Both the position numbers and the translations under genes were made by a program. From assembly GCA_937927665.1 (NCBI GenBank), contig CALBRY010000065.1, forward strand, positions 1-14,809: DNA of 14,809 nt. The letters run 5' to 3'. The stretch is from an uncultured Chloroflexota bacterium. Lineage in GTDB: Bacteria; Chloroflexota; Anaerolineae; Aggregatilineales; Phototrophicaceae. Of this stretch, positions 7,973 through 14,768 are shown one piece after another (position 1 is the first letter of the stretch; every line of letters starts with the position of its first letter). The notes below the pieces were generated by a model that had not been told where the DNA came from, did not search any database, and was given only the letters and a program-made list of their open reading frames with translations.

Positions 7973-8890
7973 ATGAGCAGCATTGACACAATTCTTTCTG
8001 ACACTTCGGCGCGGCTGACGCCAGCCGCTCAGGTGCGTATCGGATATATCAGCGAAGCCGTCTGGTCACCGGATGGGCGGCGCTTGGCTGTCGCGCATGG
8101 CGGCGGCGTGTCGATCTGGATCGACGGTTTCGGCGGCGATCCTCAAATCATGCTGGGACATGAAGCGCCTGTAAAGGGACTCGGTTTCAGCCCGGATAGC
8201 AAAATCATCGCGGCAGCGAGCAGCGACACGCGGATTCGGCTCTGGTTGGCGGAACATGCCAATATCCTGAGCACGCTTCGGGTTCATCCAAGTGCGGTGA
8301 ATACGGTCGCGTTCAGCCCGAATGGGCGCTATCTCGTCAGCGGCGGCGCGGATGCAATCGCGCGGGTGACAGACTTCACCGATAGTTACGGGTTGCTCGC
8401 CCTTGAGGGGCATACAGGCGAGATCGAATCGGCGGCATTTGCGCTGAATGGCTCGGTAGTGGTTAGCGGCGGGCGTGATAAAACGCTCCGCGTGTGGGAT
8501 ACGCAAACAGGCGAAACGCGGGCAGTTTTCGCCCATAACGATTGGGTGCGTCAAATCGGCGTCTCGGCGGATGGACTGCGAATCGCATCCGCGTGTAAGG
8601 ATGGTCGCATTCACATATGGGATATGGTCAGCCAAACTGAGACTCGCGTATGGGATGCACACACAGGCGGGGTGGATGCCATCCGTTTTAGCGCTGATGG
8701 GCGGTTGATCGCCAGCGGTGGGCGTGATGGGCGTGTGTGCGTTTGGAACGCAGAAACCGGAGCGCTGGCGGCGGCATTGGAGCAGCATACCAAACCCGTG
8801 CTAACGGTCGCGTTCAGCCCGAACGGACGCTACTTGATCAGCGGTGCGGGCGATAATTTACTGATTTTGTGGGGCATTCAGGGTGAATAA
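7973..8890 (+). CDS. WD40-repeat beta-propeller protein
   Basis: Protein of 305 residues made almost wholly of WD40 repeats, about seven, enough for one closed propeller. Typical units run H/L-x-x-x-V, then FSPxGRxLxSGGxDxxxxVWD: examples are GHTGEIESAAFALNGSVVVSGGRD, and the terminal VLTVAFSPNGRYLISGAGDN. There is no signal peptide, so it is probably cytoplasmic and a protein-interaction platform. ATG 7973 is chosen because GGGG at 7964-7967 lies 5 nt before it and the propeller begins soon after. An upstream ATG at 7904 would add a 23-residue hydrophobic leader without a good ribosome site. It is divergent from the kinase/ATPase/TPR gene; such kinases and WD40 proteins often belong to the same signalling system, so a partner or substrate-scaffold role is inferred. 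Confidence 0.92.
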   Translation: MSSIDTILSDTSARLTPAAQVRIGYISEAVWSPDGRRLAVAHGGGVSIWIDGFGGDPQIMLGHEAPVKGLGFSPDSKIIAAASSDTRIRLWLAEHANILSTLRVHPSAVNTVAFSPNGRYLVSGGADAIARVTDFTDSYGLLALEGHTGEIESAAFALNGSVVVSGGRDKTLRVWDTQTGETRAVFAHNDWVRQIGVSADGLRIASACKDGRIHIWDMVSQTETRVWDAHTGGVDAIRFSADGRLIASGGRDGRVCVWNAETGALAAALEQHTKPVLTVAFSPNGRYLISGAGDNLLILWGIQGE

Positions 8891-8892
8891 CT

Positions 8893-8935
8893 GCGCCTTC
8901 CCCGTTTTATCCGCTGAAAAAGACGGGGAAAGCGC
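8893..8935. terminator. Long hairpin between convergent WD40 and GNAT genes
   Basis: GCGC (8893-8896) and TTCCCCGT (8898-8905) pair with ACGGGGAA (8923-8930) and GCGC (8932-8935), leaving single-base mismatches between the two stems. The loop has TTTT opposite AAAAA. It starts 2 nt after the WD40 stop and ends 10 nt before the GNAT stop, so it could end both transcripts. A downstream U-tract is missing on both strands, so the efficiency is uncertain. Confidence 0.6.
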
Positions 8936-8945
8936 CGAATACGGG

Positions 8946-9785
8946 TTAATCCATTGCTTCGAGTTCGAGGCGCATTTGTAGTTGATTAAGCTCCTGCCGT
9001 GTGAAGCCGCAGTGTTCGAAAAATCCGCCGTATTCTTCCGGGCAGATCGCCTGCACATTCCACTGTTTATCGGGGAATTTCGCCCACAATGCGGAAATCA
9101 GCCGCGCCGCCTGTCCTAACCGCCGTTCGGATGGCGGGACGATCACCGCACGTAAGACGATCGCCTCACGGTTGGGATCGGTGATGATCGCGGTCGCTTG
9201 ATCGAGTTGGTACGCGCAGTTGGGCGGTGCGGTGCGCGCGAGATGGGTTCCGCTCATCTGCCACGGCAGATCGGCGCGTCCATACTCGCTGACATGCCGC
9301 GCCACATCCAGAATGTCAATCTGGGTCAGGGCGGAATTGGGTTCACCCTTTGGCATGCTGATCGTATATCCGGGCAGGCGGCGCAGCGCCCGAAATCCCG
9401 CTTTGATATACAGATTGACGGCGCGCGTGTTCTGCTCGAATGCTTCCAATTCAAGCCGTCGATCGCCGCGCAAACGCGCCTGATTGATCAATTCGAGCAG
9501 GAGTTGATAGCCCACCTGCTTCCCTTGCGCCTCCGGCACAATCCCCATTGCCGCGATCCGGCTTGTCCAGCCCTGCCGCGCAATCAATGCGAAACCCACA
9601 GGCGCATCTTCGTGATAGGCGATCATGCTGAAGTTCAAATCAATGCCGTTTTGGGCGATCATGCCCGCCAGCAGCGCGGGAGTCATCGTGACCGTTCCGG
9701 TGATGTAGCCTGTAAAGGCATGGCTAAACAGCGCGGCGAGCGCAGGCAGTGATGATTCAACAGCGGGTTGATAGGTGAGATTCAT
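8946..9785 (-). CDS. GNAT-family N-acetyltransferase, two-domain
   Basis: Protein of 279 residues. The N-terminal GNAT domain has motif A (strand IAAMGIVPEAQGKQVG, residues 77-92) with the Q/R-x-x-G-x-G/A-type acetyl-CoA pyrophosphate loop reading QGKQVG, and motif B in AVNLYIKAGF (122-131). The C-terminal 130 residues look like a second, degenerate GNAT half: AIVLRAVIVPPSERRLGQAARLISALW and VQAICPEEYGGFFEHCGFTRQELNQLQM, with QAAR in place of the loop. The protein is likely cytoplasmic and would acetylate an amine; the substrate is unknown. An AAAGGA lies 10 nt before ATG 9785. It follows the cytochrome operon on the same strand, but a terminator and a strong inverted repeat separate the two, so it is probably transcribed separately. 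Confidence 0.88.
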   Translation of the reverse strand: MNLTYQPAVESSLPALAALFSHAFTGYITGTVTMTPALLAGMIAQNGIDLNFSMIAYHEDAPVGFALIARQGWTSRIAAMGIVPEAQGKQVGYQLLLELINQARLRGDRRLELEAFEQNTRAVNLYIKAGFRALRRLPGYTISMPKGEPNSALTQIDILDVARHVSEYGRADLPWQMSGTHLARTAPPNCAYQLDQATAIITDPNREAIVLRAVIVPPSERRLGQAARLISALWAKFPDKQWNVQAICPEEYGGFFEHCGFTRQELNQLQMRLELEAMD

Positions 9786-9809
9786 ATCTTGTAAATCCTT
9801 TCTCTAAAC

Positions 9810-9855
9810 CCGCCCCTCTCTCTTGTGCTGGATGCAGATAGCGAGAGAGGGGCGG
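9810..9855. repeat. 13-bp perfect inverted repeat upstream of the GNAT gene
   Basis: CCGCCCCTCTCTC (9810-9822) is the exact reverse complement of GAGAGAGGGGCGG (9843-9855), with a 20-nt loop. It can form a very stable hairpin in the 81-nt gap between two minus-strand genes. It may help block read-through, protect a 3' end, or be a dispersed palindromic element; the copy number cannot be seen here. Confidence 0.7.
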
Positions 9856-9857
9856 CG

Positions 9858-9877
9858 AAAAACCGCTTATAAAAGCG
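9858..9877 (-). terminator. Small intrinsic terminator at the end of the cytochrome operon
   Basis: On the minus strand CGCTT and AAGCG pair around a 4-nt loop (plus-strand arms 9864-9868 and 9873-9877) and are followed, after one G, by TTTTT (9862-9858). The stop codon TAA (9869-9867) lies inside the hairpin. The stem is short, but the 13-bp inverted repeat just beyond it gives a second stop. Confidence 0.55.
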
Positions 9878-12140
9878 CTTGGATCAGCGTGTCATATAAG
9901 CGCCAGAGTGCGCGGCGAAGCGGATCAGGCGTGTCACGCGAAGGTAGGATCGGCGGGAACGATGACGCTCCCGGTTGATCCCAACTATTTGACCATCCCT
10001 CGCCCGTCCACAATAGATCCGCGCCGGGAACACCCAGATCGGTCAGCATTTCCGCCGGATCATAGCCGTTATTCTCGAAGGTGTTATCGTGAATCCAGTT
10101 ATGTTCCGGCAGTACGCCAAGATCGAACACGGTATCACGCGGGAAAATCAGATATAAGCTGGTCAACCCCACCCCGACCGAGCGATTGCCCCGGATGATG
10201 TTGTTAAACACTTCCGTTCCATCGGCGGTCATGATCAAAATACCTGTGCCGCTTGGCACTTTCGAAACGACGGTATTGGCGTCGCCAAAATTGACGTGAT
10301 TATTGTCCTCGATCAGGTTGTTGTATACCCGCGTACCGTACCCGACGAGCGACGGGTTATTCGGCAGCAAAAAGACGAGGATTCCGCCGGAATTATCATA
10401 AACATGATTGTCGTACACTTCGGCGTAGGTGCTGTTTTCGATCTCGATGCCGGTCACGTTGCCGAAAACCGTATTGTTCCGCACGATGATCGGACCGCGT
10501 GACTGTCCCACGTAAATCGCCGCATCTGCGATACCCGTCGCGCTGACATATTCGATCAGCACATCAGTACATTCGACCGGATACAAGCCGTAAATCCCCG
10601 CGTTTTCGATGATCAAATCGCGGTAAGCGACACGTTCCGCGCCTGTCGTCAAAACGCCGTTGCCAACCGTATCGCGGATTCCGAACCCTTCGAGCGTGAA
10701 ATCATCGCCTGTCGTGTTGAATCCATCGCTGAGGACACCCTGACCATCGATCCAGGGGCGATTTTCGCCATCGACCAAGCCGCGCACGGTGATATTGGGA
10801 ATATCGATATAAACCGTCTCGTGATAAATACCCGCCTCAACTTCGATGATATCACCGGGGAGCGCGCGATCGACAGCGGCTTGAATCGACTCGCCTGCCG
10901 CGACATGGTGCGTAACCGGATCACGCGGCGCACCGGGATCATACGGCGGCGCGGTTGAGGCTTCGACCAGATCGCGGGCGGGATTGTCCATCGCTGCGAT
11001 AACGGGTAATCCGCTCGGCACGCGGGCGGGAATTTCGATTAAGTCGCTTGGCTCATCGGTGAGCGCATATAAGAAGGCGATCAGATCGGCGGTTTGCTGG
11101 TCGGTGAGCGTAAAACCGCGCACTTTTTCATCGACGGGGATATCCACACCGAGCGCCTCGCCGCCGCCATCCGCGTAAAATGTGACAACTTCTTCTAGTG
11201 TGGCGAAAAATCCGTTGTGCATGTACGGCGCGCTCAACGCGACATTACGGAGCGTCGGGGTACGGAAAGCGCGCTCACCGGGGGCGGTATTGACGGTTTC
11301 AATGCGTCCCAAGTCGGGGTTTTCGGGATCGTGATCCGGTACGCCGAGCACATGAAATGTGTTGTGCGTGAACGTGGGCCACGCATGGCATTCAAAACAG
11401 CGGGTTTGCGCGCTGCGGAACACATCAAAACCGCGCCGCTGTGCCGGAGTGAGTGCGTTAGAATCGCCTGCGGCGAAGCGATCAAATGGCGAATTTTGGC
11501 TGATTAGCGTGCGCTCGAAGGCGGCAATTGCGGCGGCGACGTTATCCGCGGTGATGGAATCGGTGGTGTCGAATGCTTCTTCAAACAGCGTTTGATACTC
11601 CGGCACAACGCGGATTTGTGCAACCATTTCGTCAAGATCGGCGCCCATCTCGTTTTCTGCCGTGAGTGGTACAAGCATTTGATCTTCAAGCGAGTTGGCG
11701 CGCCCATCCCAAAAGAGCGATGTTGCATAGGCGACATCCCACAGCGTTGGCACATTGCGGCGCAGTTCTTCGCCGTGCGACCCTTGCGCGACGGCGCGCC
11801 CATCGCTGAAGCCCATATCCGGGTGGTGGCATGAGGCACACGCGAGATTATCATTGCGGCTGAGAATCGGGTCATAGAATAAGAGCCGACCGAGCGCCGC
11901 TTGATCGGGATCGACTTCCGGGATTTCCGGGTAGACGAGATCAAGCCCGCTCACTGATGCGTCATCTTGACGCGCACCGCCGCCCTGTGCGGCAAATGGA
12001 ATCGGCGCGTCTTCTGGCGCGGGCAAAAAGGCGAACGCGGTTACAAGCGCGCAGATCAACAGGAGCGGCACGCCGATAATCAGGCGCACGATTAACGGAA
12101 TGCGGCGGCGCTTCACAGGCGCGGTGGTTGTCGAAATCAC
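9867..12140 (-). CDS. Di-haem cytochrome c peroxidase domain fused to parallel beta-helix
   Basis: Protein of 757 residues from GTG 12140, chosen because GGGGGA (12153-12148) lies 7 nt before it; a TTG 15 nt earlier would sit on that site. An N-terminal Arg-rich stretch and membrane anchor (about 13-39) place the rest outside the membrane. Residues 70-365 are a CCP/MauG-type di-haem peroxidase: LGRLLFYDPILS, haem site CASCH (101-105), FWDGRANSLEDQ, second haem site CFECH (248-252), and FRTPTLRNVALSAPYMHNG. Residues 410-690 form a right-handed parallel beta-helix starting with ESIQAAVDRALPGDIIEVEAGIY and then repeated N-N/D-N turns. The helix resembles the family whose members are often paired with di-haem cytochromes. 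The reaction is unknown; peroxide reduction or oxidative modification of an envelope target is inferred. Third gene of the operon, 21 nt after the NorB-like gene. Confidence 0.9.
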   Translation of the reverse strand: MISTTTAPVKRRRIPLIVRLIIGVPLLLICALVTAFAFLPAPEDAPIPFAAQGGGARQDDASVSGLDLVYPEIPEVDPDQAALGRLLFYDPILSRNDNLACASCHHPDMGFSDGRAVAQGSHGEELRRNVPTLWDVAYATSLFWDGRANSLEDQMLVPLTAENEMGADLDEMVAQIRVVPEYQTLFEEAFDTTDSITADNVAAAIAAFERTLISQNSPFDRFAAGDSNALTPAQRRGFDVFRSAQTRCFECHAWPTFTHNTFHVLGVPDHDPENPDLGRIETVNTAPGERAFRTPTLRNVALSAPYMHNGFFATLEEVVTFYADGGGEALGVDIPVDEKVRGFTLTDQQTADLIAFLYALTDEPSDLIEIPARVPSGLPVIAAMDNPARDLVEASTAPPYDPGAPRDPVTHHVAAGESIQAAVDRALPGDIIEVEAGIYHETVYIDIPNITVRGLVDGENRPWIDGQGVLSDGFNTTGDDFTLEGFGIRDTVGNGVLTTGAERVAYRDLIIENAGIYGLYPVECTDVLIEYVSATGIADAAIYVGQSRGPIIVRNNTVFGNVTGIEIENSTYAEVYDNHVYDNSGGILVFLLPNNPSLVGYGTRVYNNLIEDNNHVNFGDANTVVSKVPSGTGILIMTADGTEVFNNIIRGNRSVGVGLTSLYLIFPRDTVFDLGVLPEHNWIHDNTFENNGYDPAEMLTDLGVPGADLLWTGEGWSNSWDQPGASSFPPILPSRDTPDPLRRALWRLYDTLIQALL

Positions 12141-12161
12141 AATAAATTCCCCCAAGAATTT

Positions 12162-13448
12162 TTACGAGCGAATCCGCCGCGCCCAGATACCCAGCGCGTA
12201 AAATACGATCCCAACGGCGGCGGCTATCCAACCGATCACCCAGACGGTATACAGCGGCACAATCAACGCCTGTGTTTCAAGATAGCCGATGGAGAGGATG
12301 CGTTCCAGATACACCTGTACGATGCCTGCTCCGGCTAATCCGAGCGAACCGATCAACACGCCGCCGCTGATCAACCAGAAGGGTGCTAACCCGGTTACGC
12401 GGCGGTTTTCGCGGCGCAGTTCCGCCATGACTTGATTGGTTACACCGAGAAGCGCGGACGCAAACGCGAATGCGATCAGCGTACGGGAGAGATCGGTCAG
12501 GCGTGTTCCGGCAATCGCAAGATTAATCTCCGGCACAGCATTGAGCGCCCCTAATCCACCGACCCCGATCACGATCAAGAGCGCGGTTAGGCTGATCCAG
12601 TGCGGGCTGAGCGTGCGCGCTTCGCTGCGGTTCGATAAACCGAGATACAAATGGGATGCGATGATGATGGCGGCGATTGGCAGCATGATCACACCGATGA
12701 CCGCTGGAATGGGCAGTGCAACTCCGAGGGGAAGCATCGGTTGCACAGCGAGAAAATATGCTGTGATCGCCCAGATGCCGCCGACACTATAGGACGCGGT
12801 ATTCACCCAACCGGGGGTTAGGGTGCTGAAGCGGTGAATCGTCCACAAACTGAGCGCGATCACCATCCAGCCGATTCCCAGTGTATCGCGCAGTGTGAGC
12901 GCGATCACCCGCAGCAGTTGATCGCTGCTAAATTCGGCGGGGATCATGCCGATGAGCACCCCGGCGATTAATGCGATCAATCCGGTGGTGTAAACGGTTG
13001 GCAGTCCCCACCAGCGTTTAACGCCCGTCAACAGGACGATCAAGACCAGCGCGAGAACCAGCACAAACAGCGAATCCAACACGGGCGGGAGTTCAAGCCC
13101 GGCGCGTCCTTCCAGCAAGCCGAGAATGCCCGCGCCGATGGTGAGGATGCAAAGCATTGTCCACAGCAGACGCGCAAGCCGGAGCAAACGCGCAAGCGGA
13201 AAATCGGCATCGGGGCGTTCGTGCGAAAGGGCATACACACCGCCGCCAATCACGCCGCTGGTGAGCGCGAGCAGGAGAATGCTGTTTGTGAGCGCGGCGA
13301 CTTGATGATACGGGAATGTGCCGACCAGCGGATCATCCCCTAGAAACTTGACCGCGCCAATCAATAGGAACACAGCATAGACGATCAAGAGGGCGGGCAG
13401 ATGGAGCAAGAATTGATAGGCGGCGCTCTGAGCGGGTGTCATCTTCAT
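12162..13448 (-). CDS. NorB-like 12-helix membrane protein without haem/metal histidines
   Basis: Protein of 428 residues with 12 predicted membrane helices (near 9-36, 50-74, 90-112, 122-143, 148-170, 184-206, 214-236, 241-269, 283-303, 320-343, 355-380 and 397-424), the number found in NorB and other haem-copper oxidase subunit I proteins. Landmarks are TFPYHQV (44-50), like the FPY-x-V segment before helix II of NorB, and EGRAGLELPPVLD (113-125), like the GREYLEFP-type motif. The haem b His expected just after FPY is replaced by Thr/Asn (AALTNS, 51-56). Only six His exist (16, 48, 76, 205, 266, 283), and none forms the H-x-x-x-H, HH or H-x-H groups that hold haem b3 and FeB. It is therefore predicted to be non-catalytic, perhaps a scaffold or quinone-facing subunit. 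It lies 8 nt after the NorC-like gene; ATG 13442 is an alternative start. Confidence 0.75.
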   Translation of the reverse strand: MKMTPAQSAAYQFLLHLPALLIVYAVFLLIGAVKFLGDDPLVGTFPYHQVAALTNSILLLALTSGVIGGGVYALSHERPDADFPLARLLRLARLLWTMLCILTIGAGILGLLEGRAGLELPPVLDSLFVLVLALVLIVLLTGVKRWWGLPTVYTTGLIALIAGVLIGMIPAEFSSDQLLRVIALTLRDTLGIGWMVIALSLWTIHRFSTLTPGWVNTASYSVGGIWAITAYFLAVQPMLPLGVALPIPAVIGVIMLPIAAIIIASHLYLGLSNRSEARTLSPHWISLTALLIVIGVGGLGALNAVPEINLAIAGTRLTDLSRTLIAFAFASALLGVTNQVMAELRRENRRVTGLAPFWLISGGVLIGSLGLAGAGIVQVYLERILSIGYLETQALIVPLYTVWVIGWIAAAVGIVFYALGIWARRIRS

Positions 13449-13456
13449 GATCGTCT

Positions 13457-14200
13457 TTATCCGAGGGTAAGCAGGTACGTGATGATTTCGCTGATCTGCT
13501 GACTGTTCAGAACTTCGCCTAGATTACGCGCCATCGCGTCCGGGAAGCCTTCGACGACATACGCGCCGGGATCGATGATGGATTGGCGGATATATGCTTC
13601 GGCATCTAAGCCGGGAATGCGCGATCCGGCGCGGTCACCAATCCCAAAGAGGGATGGACCGACGATGACGACGTTCGGCTCAACCGAATGGCATGTTGAG
13701 CAGATCGCCGGGGCGCGGGTGAACCAGAGTAAGCCGTTACTGACCGCATCATTTCCTTGAACCGCTGCGGGCGGCGTAGGAAGGAGATCGGGCAGGCTGG
13801 CGAAACCGCCGCGTACGTTGATCGGTCGAGAGGGGAAGGATGCAGCAGCAGGTTGAGTGTTTACCCACGAGAGGAAGGCGACGAGATTGGCAGTTTCGTC
13901 ACGGGTAAGGCTGAATGTGGGCATCACACGCAAGCCGGGATGAAATACGGCGGGGTTGGTGAGGAATTCGATGAGGTAGGTTTCGCCGCGTTGATTGTGG
14001 ATCGTCGTCAAGTCGGGGGCATACGCGCCGCCTTGCCCGTAAATCGTATGACAGCTTTCACAGCCGTTTTCGCGCCATACGCCGAATCCGGCGAATGCTT
14101 CCGGCGGCATCGCGCTGCCCGATGTGGTGATAAAACCCAGCGCCAAAAATGCAAGCGCCAGCACGATGCAGATCACAAAAAAAGGACGTGTTCCCGGCAT
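13457..14200 (-). CDS. NorC-like membrane-anchored cytochrome with two c-haem domains
   Basis: Protein of 247 residues, first gene of the operon. One N-terminal membrane helix (6-28) anchors two periplasmic-type cytochrome c domains. Domain 1: VWRENGCESCHTIYGQGGAYAPDLT (41-65, haem site C47-x-x-C50-H51), with Met93 in RVMPTF as sixth ligand. The W-x(5)-C-x-x-C-H-T-x-x-G-x-G-A-Y-APDL pattern is typical of NorC. Domain 2: ICSTCHS (C167, C170, H171), with Met223 in PDAMARNL as likely ligand and a final helix ISEIITYLLTLG. Ordinary NorC has a single haem, so the second domain is an addition, possibly passing electrons to the peroxidase encoded third. AAAGG lies about 9 nt before ATG 14200. Confidence 0.9.
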   Translation of the reverse strand: MPGTRPFFVICIVLALAFLALGFITTSGSAMPPEAFAGFGVWRENGCESCHTIYGQGGAYAPDLTTIHNQRGETYLIEFLTNPAVFHPGLRVMPTFSLTRDETANLVAFLSWVNTQPAAASFPSRPINVRGGFASLPDLLPTPPAAVQGNDAVSNGLLWFTRAPAICSTCHSVEPNVVIVGPSLFGIGDRAGSRIPGLDAEAYIRQSIIDPGAYVVEGFPDAMARNLGEVLNSQQISEIITYLLTLG

Positions 14201-14246
14201 CCACGCAGACCTTTGTTTATCTTCATCTAATTCTTATGTGGAGTCG

Positions 14247-14252
14247 ATTATA
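14247..14252 (-). promoter_or_regulatory. Candidate -10 box for the cytochrome operon
   Basis: On the minus strand a perfect TATAAT (14252-14247) lies 46 nt before ATG 14200. No good -35 is seen at 16-18 nt, so an activator may be needed. It overlaps the -35 of the opposite promoter, so the two directions probably compete. Confidence 0.5.
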
Positions 14253-14279
14253 GACAGTCGAGTACAGCGCCGCTATACT
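14251..14279 (+). promoter_or_regulatory. Sigma70-type promoter for the Trm112-like gene
   Basis: TAGACA (14251-14256) and TATACT (14274-14279) are separated by 17 nt, each one mismatch from consensus. Transcription would begin near 14286, leaving a leader of about 38 nt before ATG 14324. Confidence 0.65.
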
Positions 14280-14323
14280 TTTGGTTATGGTTCGCACGAT
14301 TAAACAGGCAAGAATAGGCGATT

Positions 14324-14572
14324 ATGGAATCGACTCTCCCATTTGATCCGGCACTGCTGGATGTGATCCGCTGCCCGGAAGCGGTGAAATATACGGATCG
14401 CGGCAGCGATCCCGGACGCCTGACACTGGTGAAAGACTGCTGGCTGGTCAGCGAAGAAAGCGGCAATAAATACCCGATTCGCAGTGGGATTCCGGTGCTT
14501 TTGCTGGAAGAAGGCACAAAGTACAAAAATACCCCCGTGGACGATTTGCCGGTTCCGCCGCCCGCACAGTAA
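14324..14572 (+). CDS. Trm112/UPF0434-like small protein with half of its zinc cysteines
   Basis: Protein of 82 residues. It follows the Trm112/UPF0434 pattern: LLDVIRCPE near the N-terminus, then a variable loop, and NKYPIRSGIPVLLLEEG (48-64), the well-known YPI-DGIPVLL signature. In typical members four Cys bind zinc (CPxC and CxxC); here only Cys17 (RCPE) and Cys39 (KDCW) remain. Trm112-family proteins activate methyltransferases in eukaryotes and archaea, while bacterial members are mostly uncharacterised, so function is not claimed. An AATAGG ribosome site precedes ATG 14324. It is divergent from the cytochrome operon. Confidence 0.85.
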   Translation: MESTLPFDPALLDVIRCPEAVKYTDRGSDPGRLTLVKDCWLVSEESGNKYPIRSGIPVLLLEEGTKYKNTPVDDLPVPPPAQ

Positions 14573-14601
14573 CCGACCGCGTTAACGCGAAGCCGCAAGG
14601 A

Positions 14602-14621
14602 GGACAGGGCATGCCCTGTCC
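14602..14621. repeat. 20-bp perfect palindrome downstream of the Trm112-like gene
   Basis: GGACAGGGCATGCCCTGTCC reads the same on both strands, centred at 14611/14612 and 29 nt after the stop at 14572. There is no U-tract, so it is not a classical terminator. It resembles short palindromic intergenic elements seen in many copies in some bacterial genomes, or a dimeric operator. Confidence 0.7.
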
Positions 14622-14685
14622 CCAGCGAGTATGTGTTAATTCCCCTGTTTTTTCTCCTATAATGCTTATCGGAACAGCGTATCAA

Positions 14686-14715
14686 TTGCTTGACCTTCCA
14701 TACGTGCGCTATACT
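14686..14715 (+). promoter_or_regulatory. Candidate promoter for the gene at the window end
   Basis: TTGCTT (14686-14691) and TATACT (14710-14715) with an 18-nt spacer, 54 nt before ATG 14769. A second -10-like TATAAT lies at 14658-14663 without a good -35. The remaining sequence from 14622 to 14768 shows no other feature. Confidence 0.5.
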
Positions 14716-14768
14716 GTCTCTTAAATTCGTCTCATGTGCGGCGCGCACAAGCAAGCGAGTAGGGGAAG

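Noticed and set aside
8066..8788. A 240-residue minus-strand frame inside the WD40 gene
   Set aside because: It is antisense to repeats that are plainly WD40; long antisense frames are expected in such GC-rich coding sequence.
9867..10900. Calling the beta-helix part NosD
   Set aside because: Parallel beta-helices of this type are shared by many families; there is no nos gene nearby and the fusion partner is a peroxidase.
12162..13448. Calling the membrane protein a working nitric oxide reductase
   Set aside because: The histidines for haem b, haem b3 and FeB are missing, so only the fold resemblance is kept.
14602..14621. The 20-bp palindrome as an intrinsic terminator
   Set aside because: No T-run follows on either strand and a perfect palindrome leaves no loop for a good hairpin.
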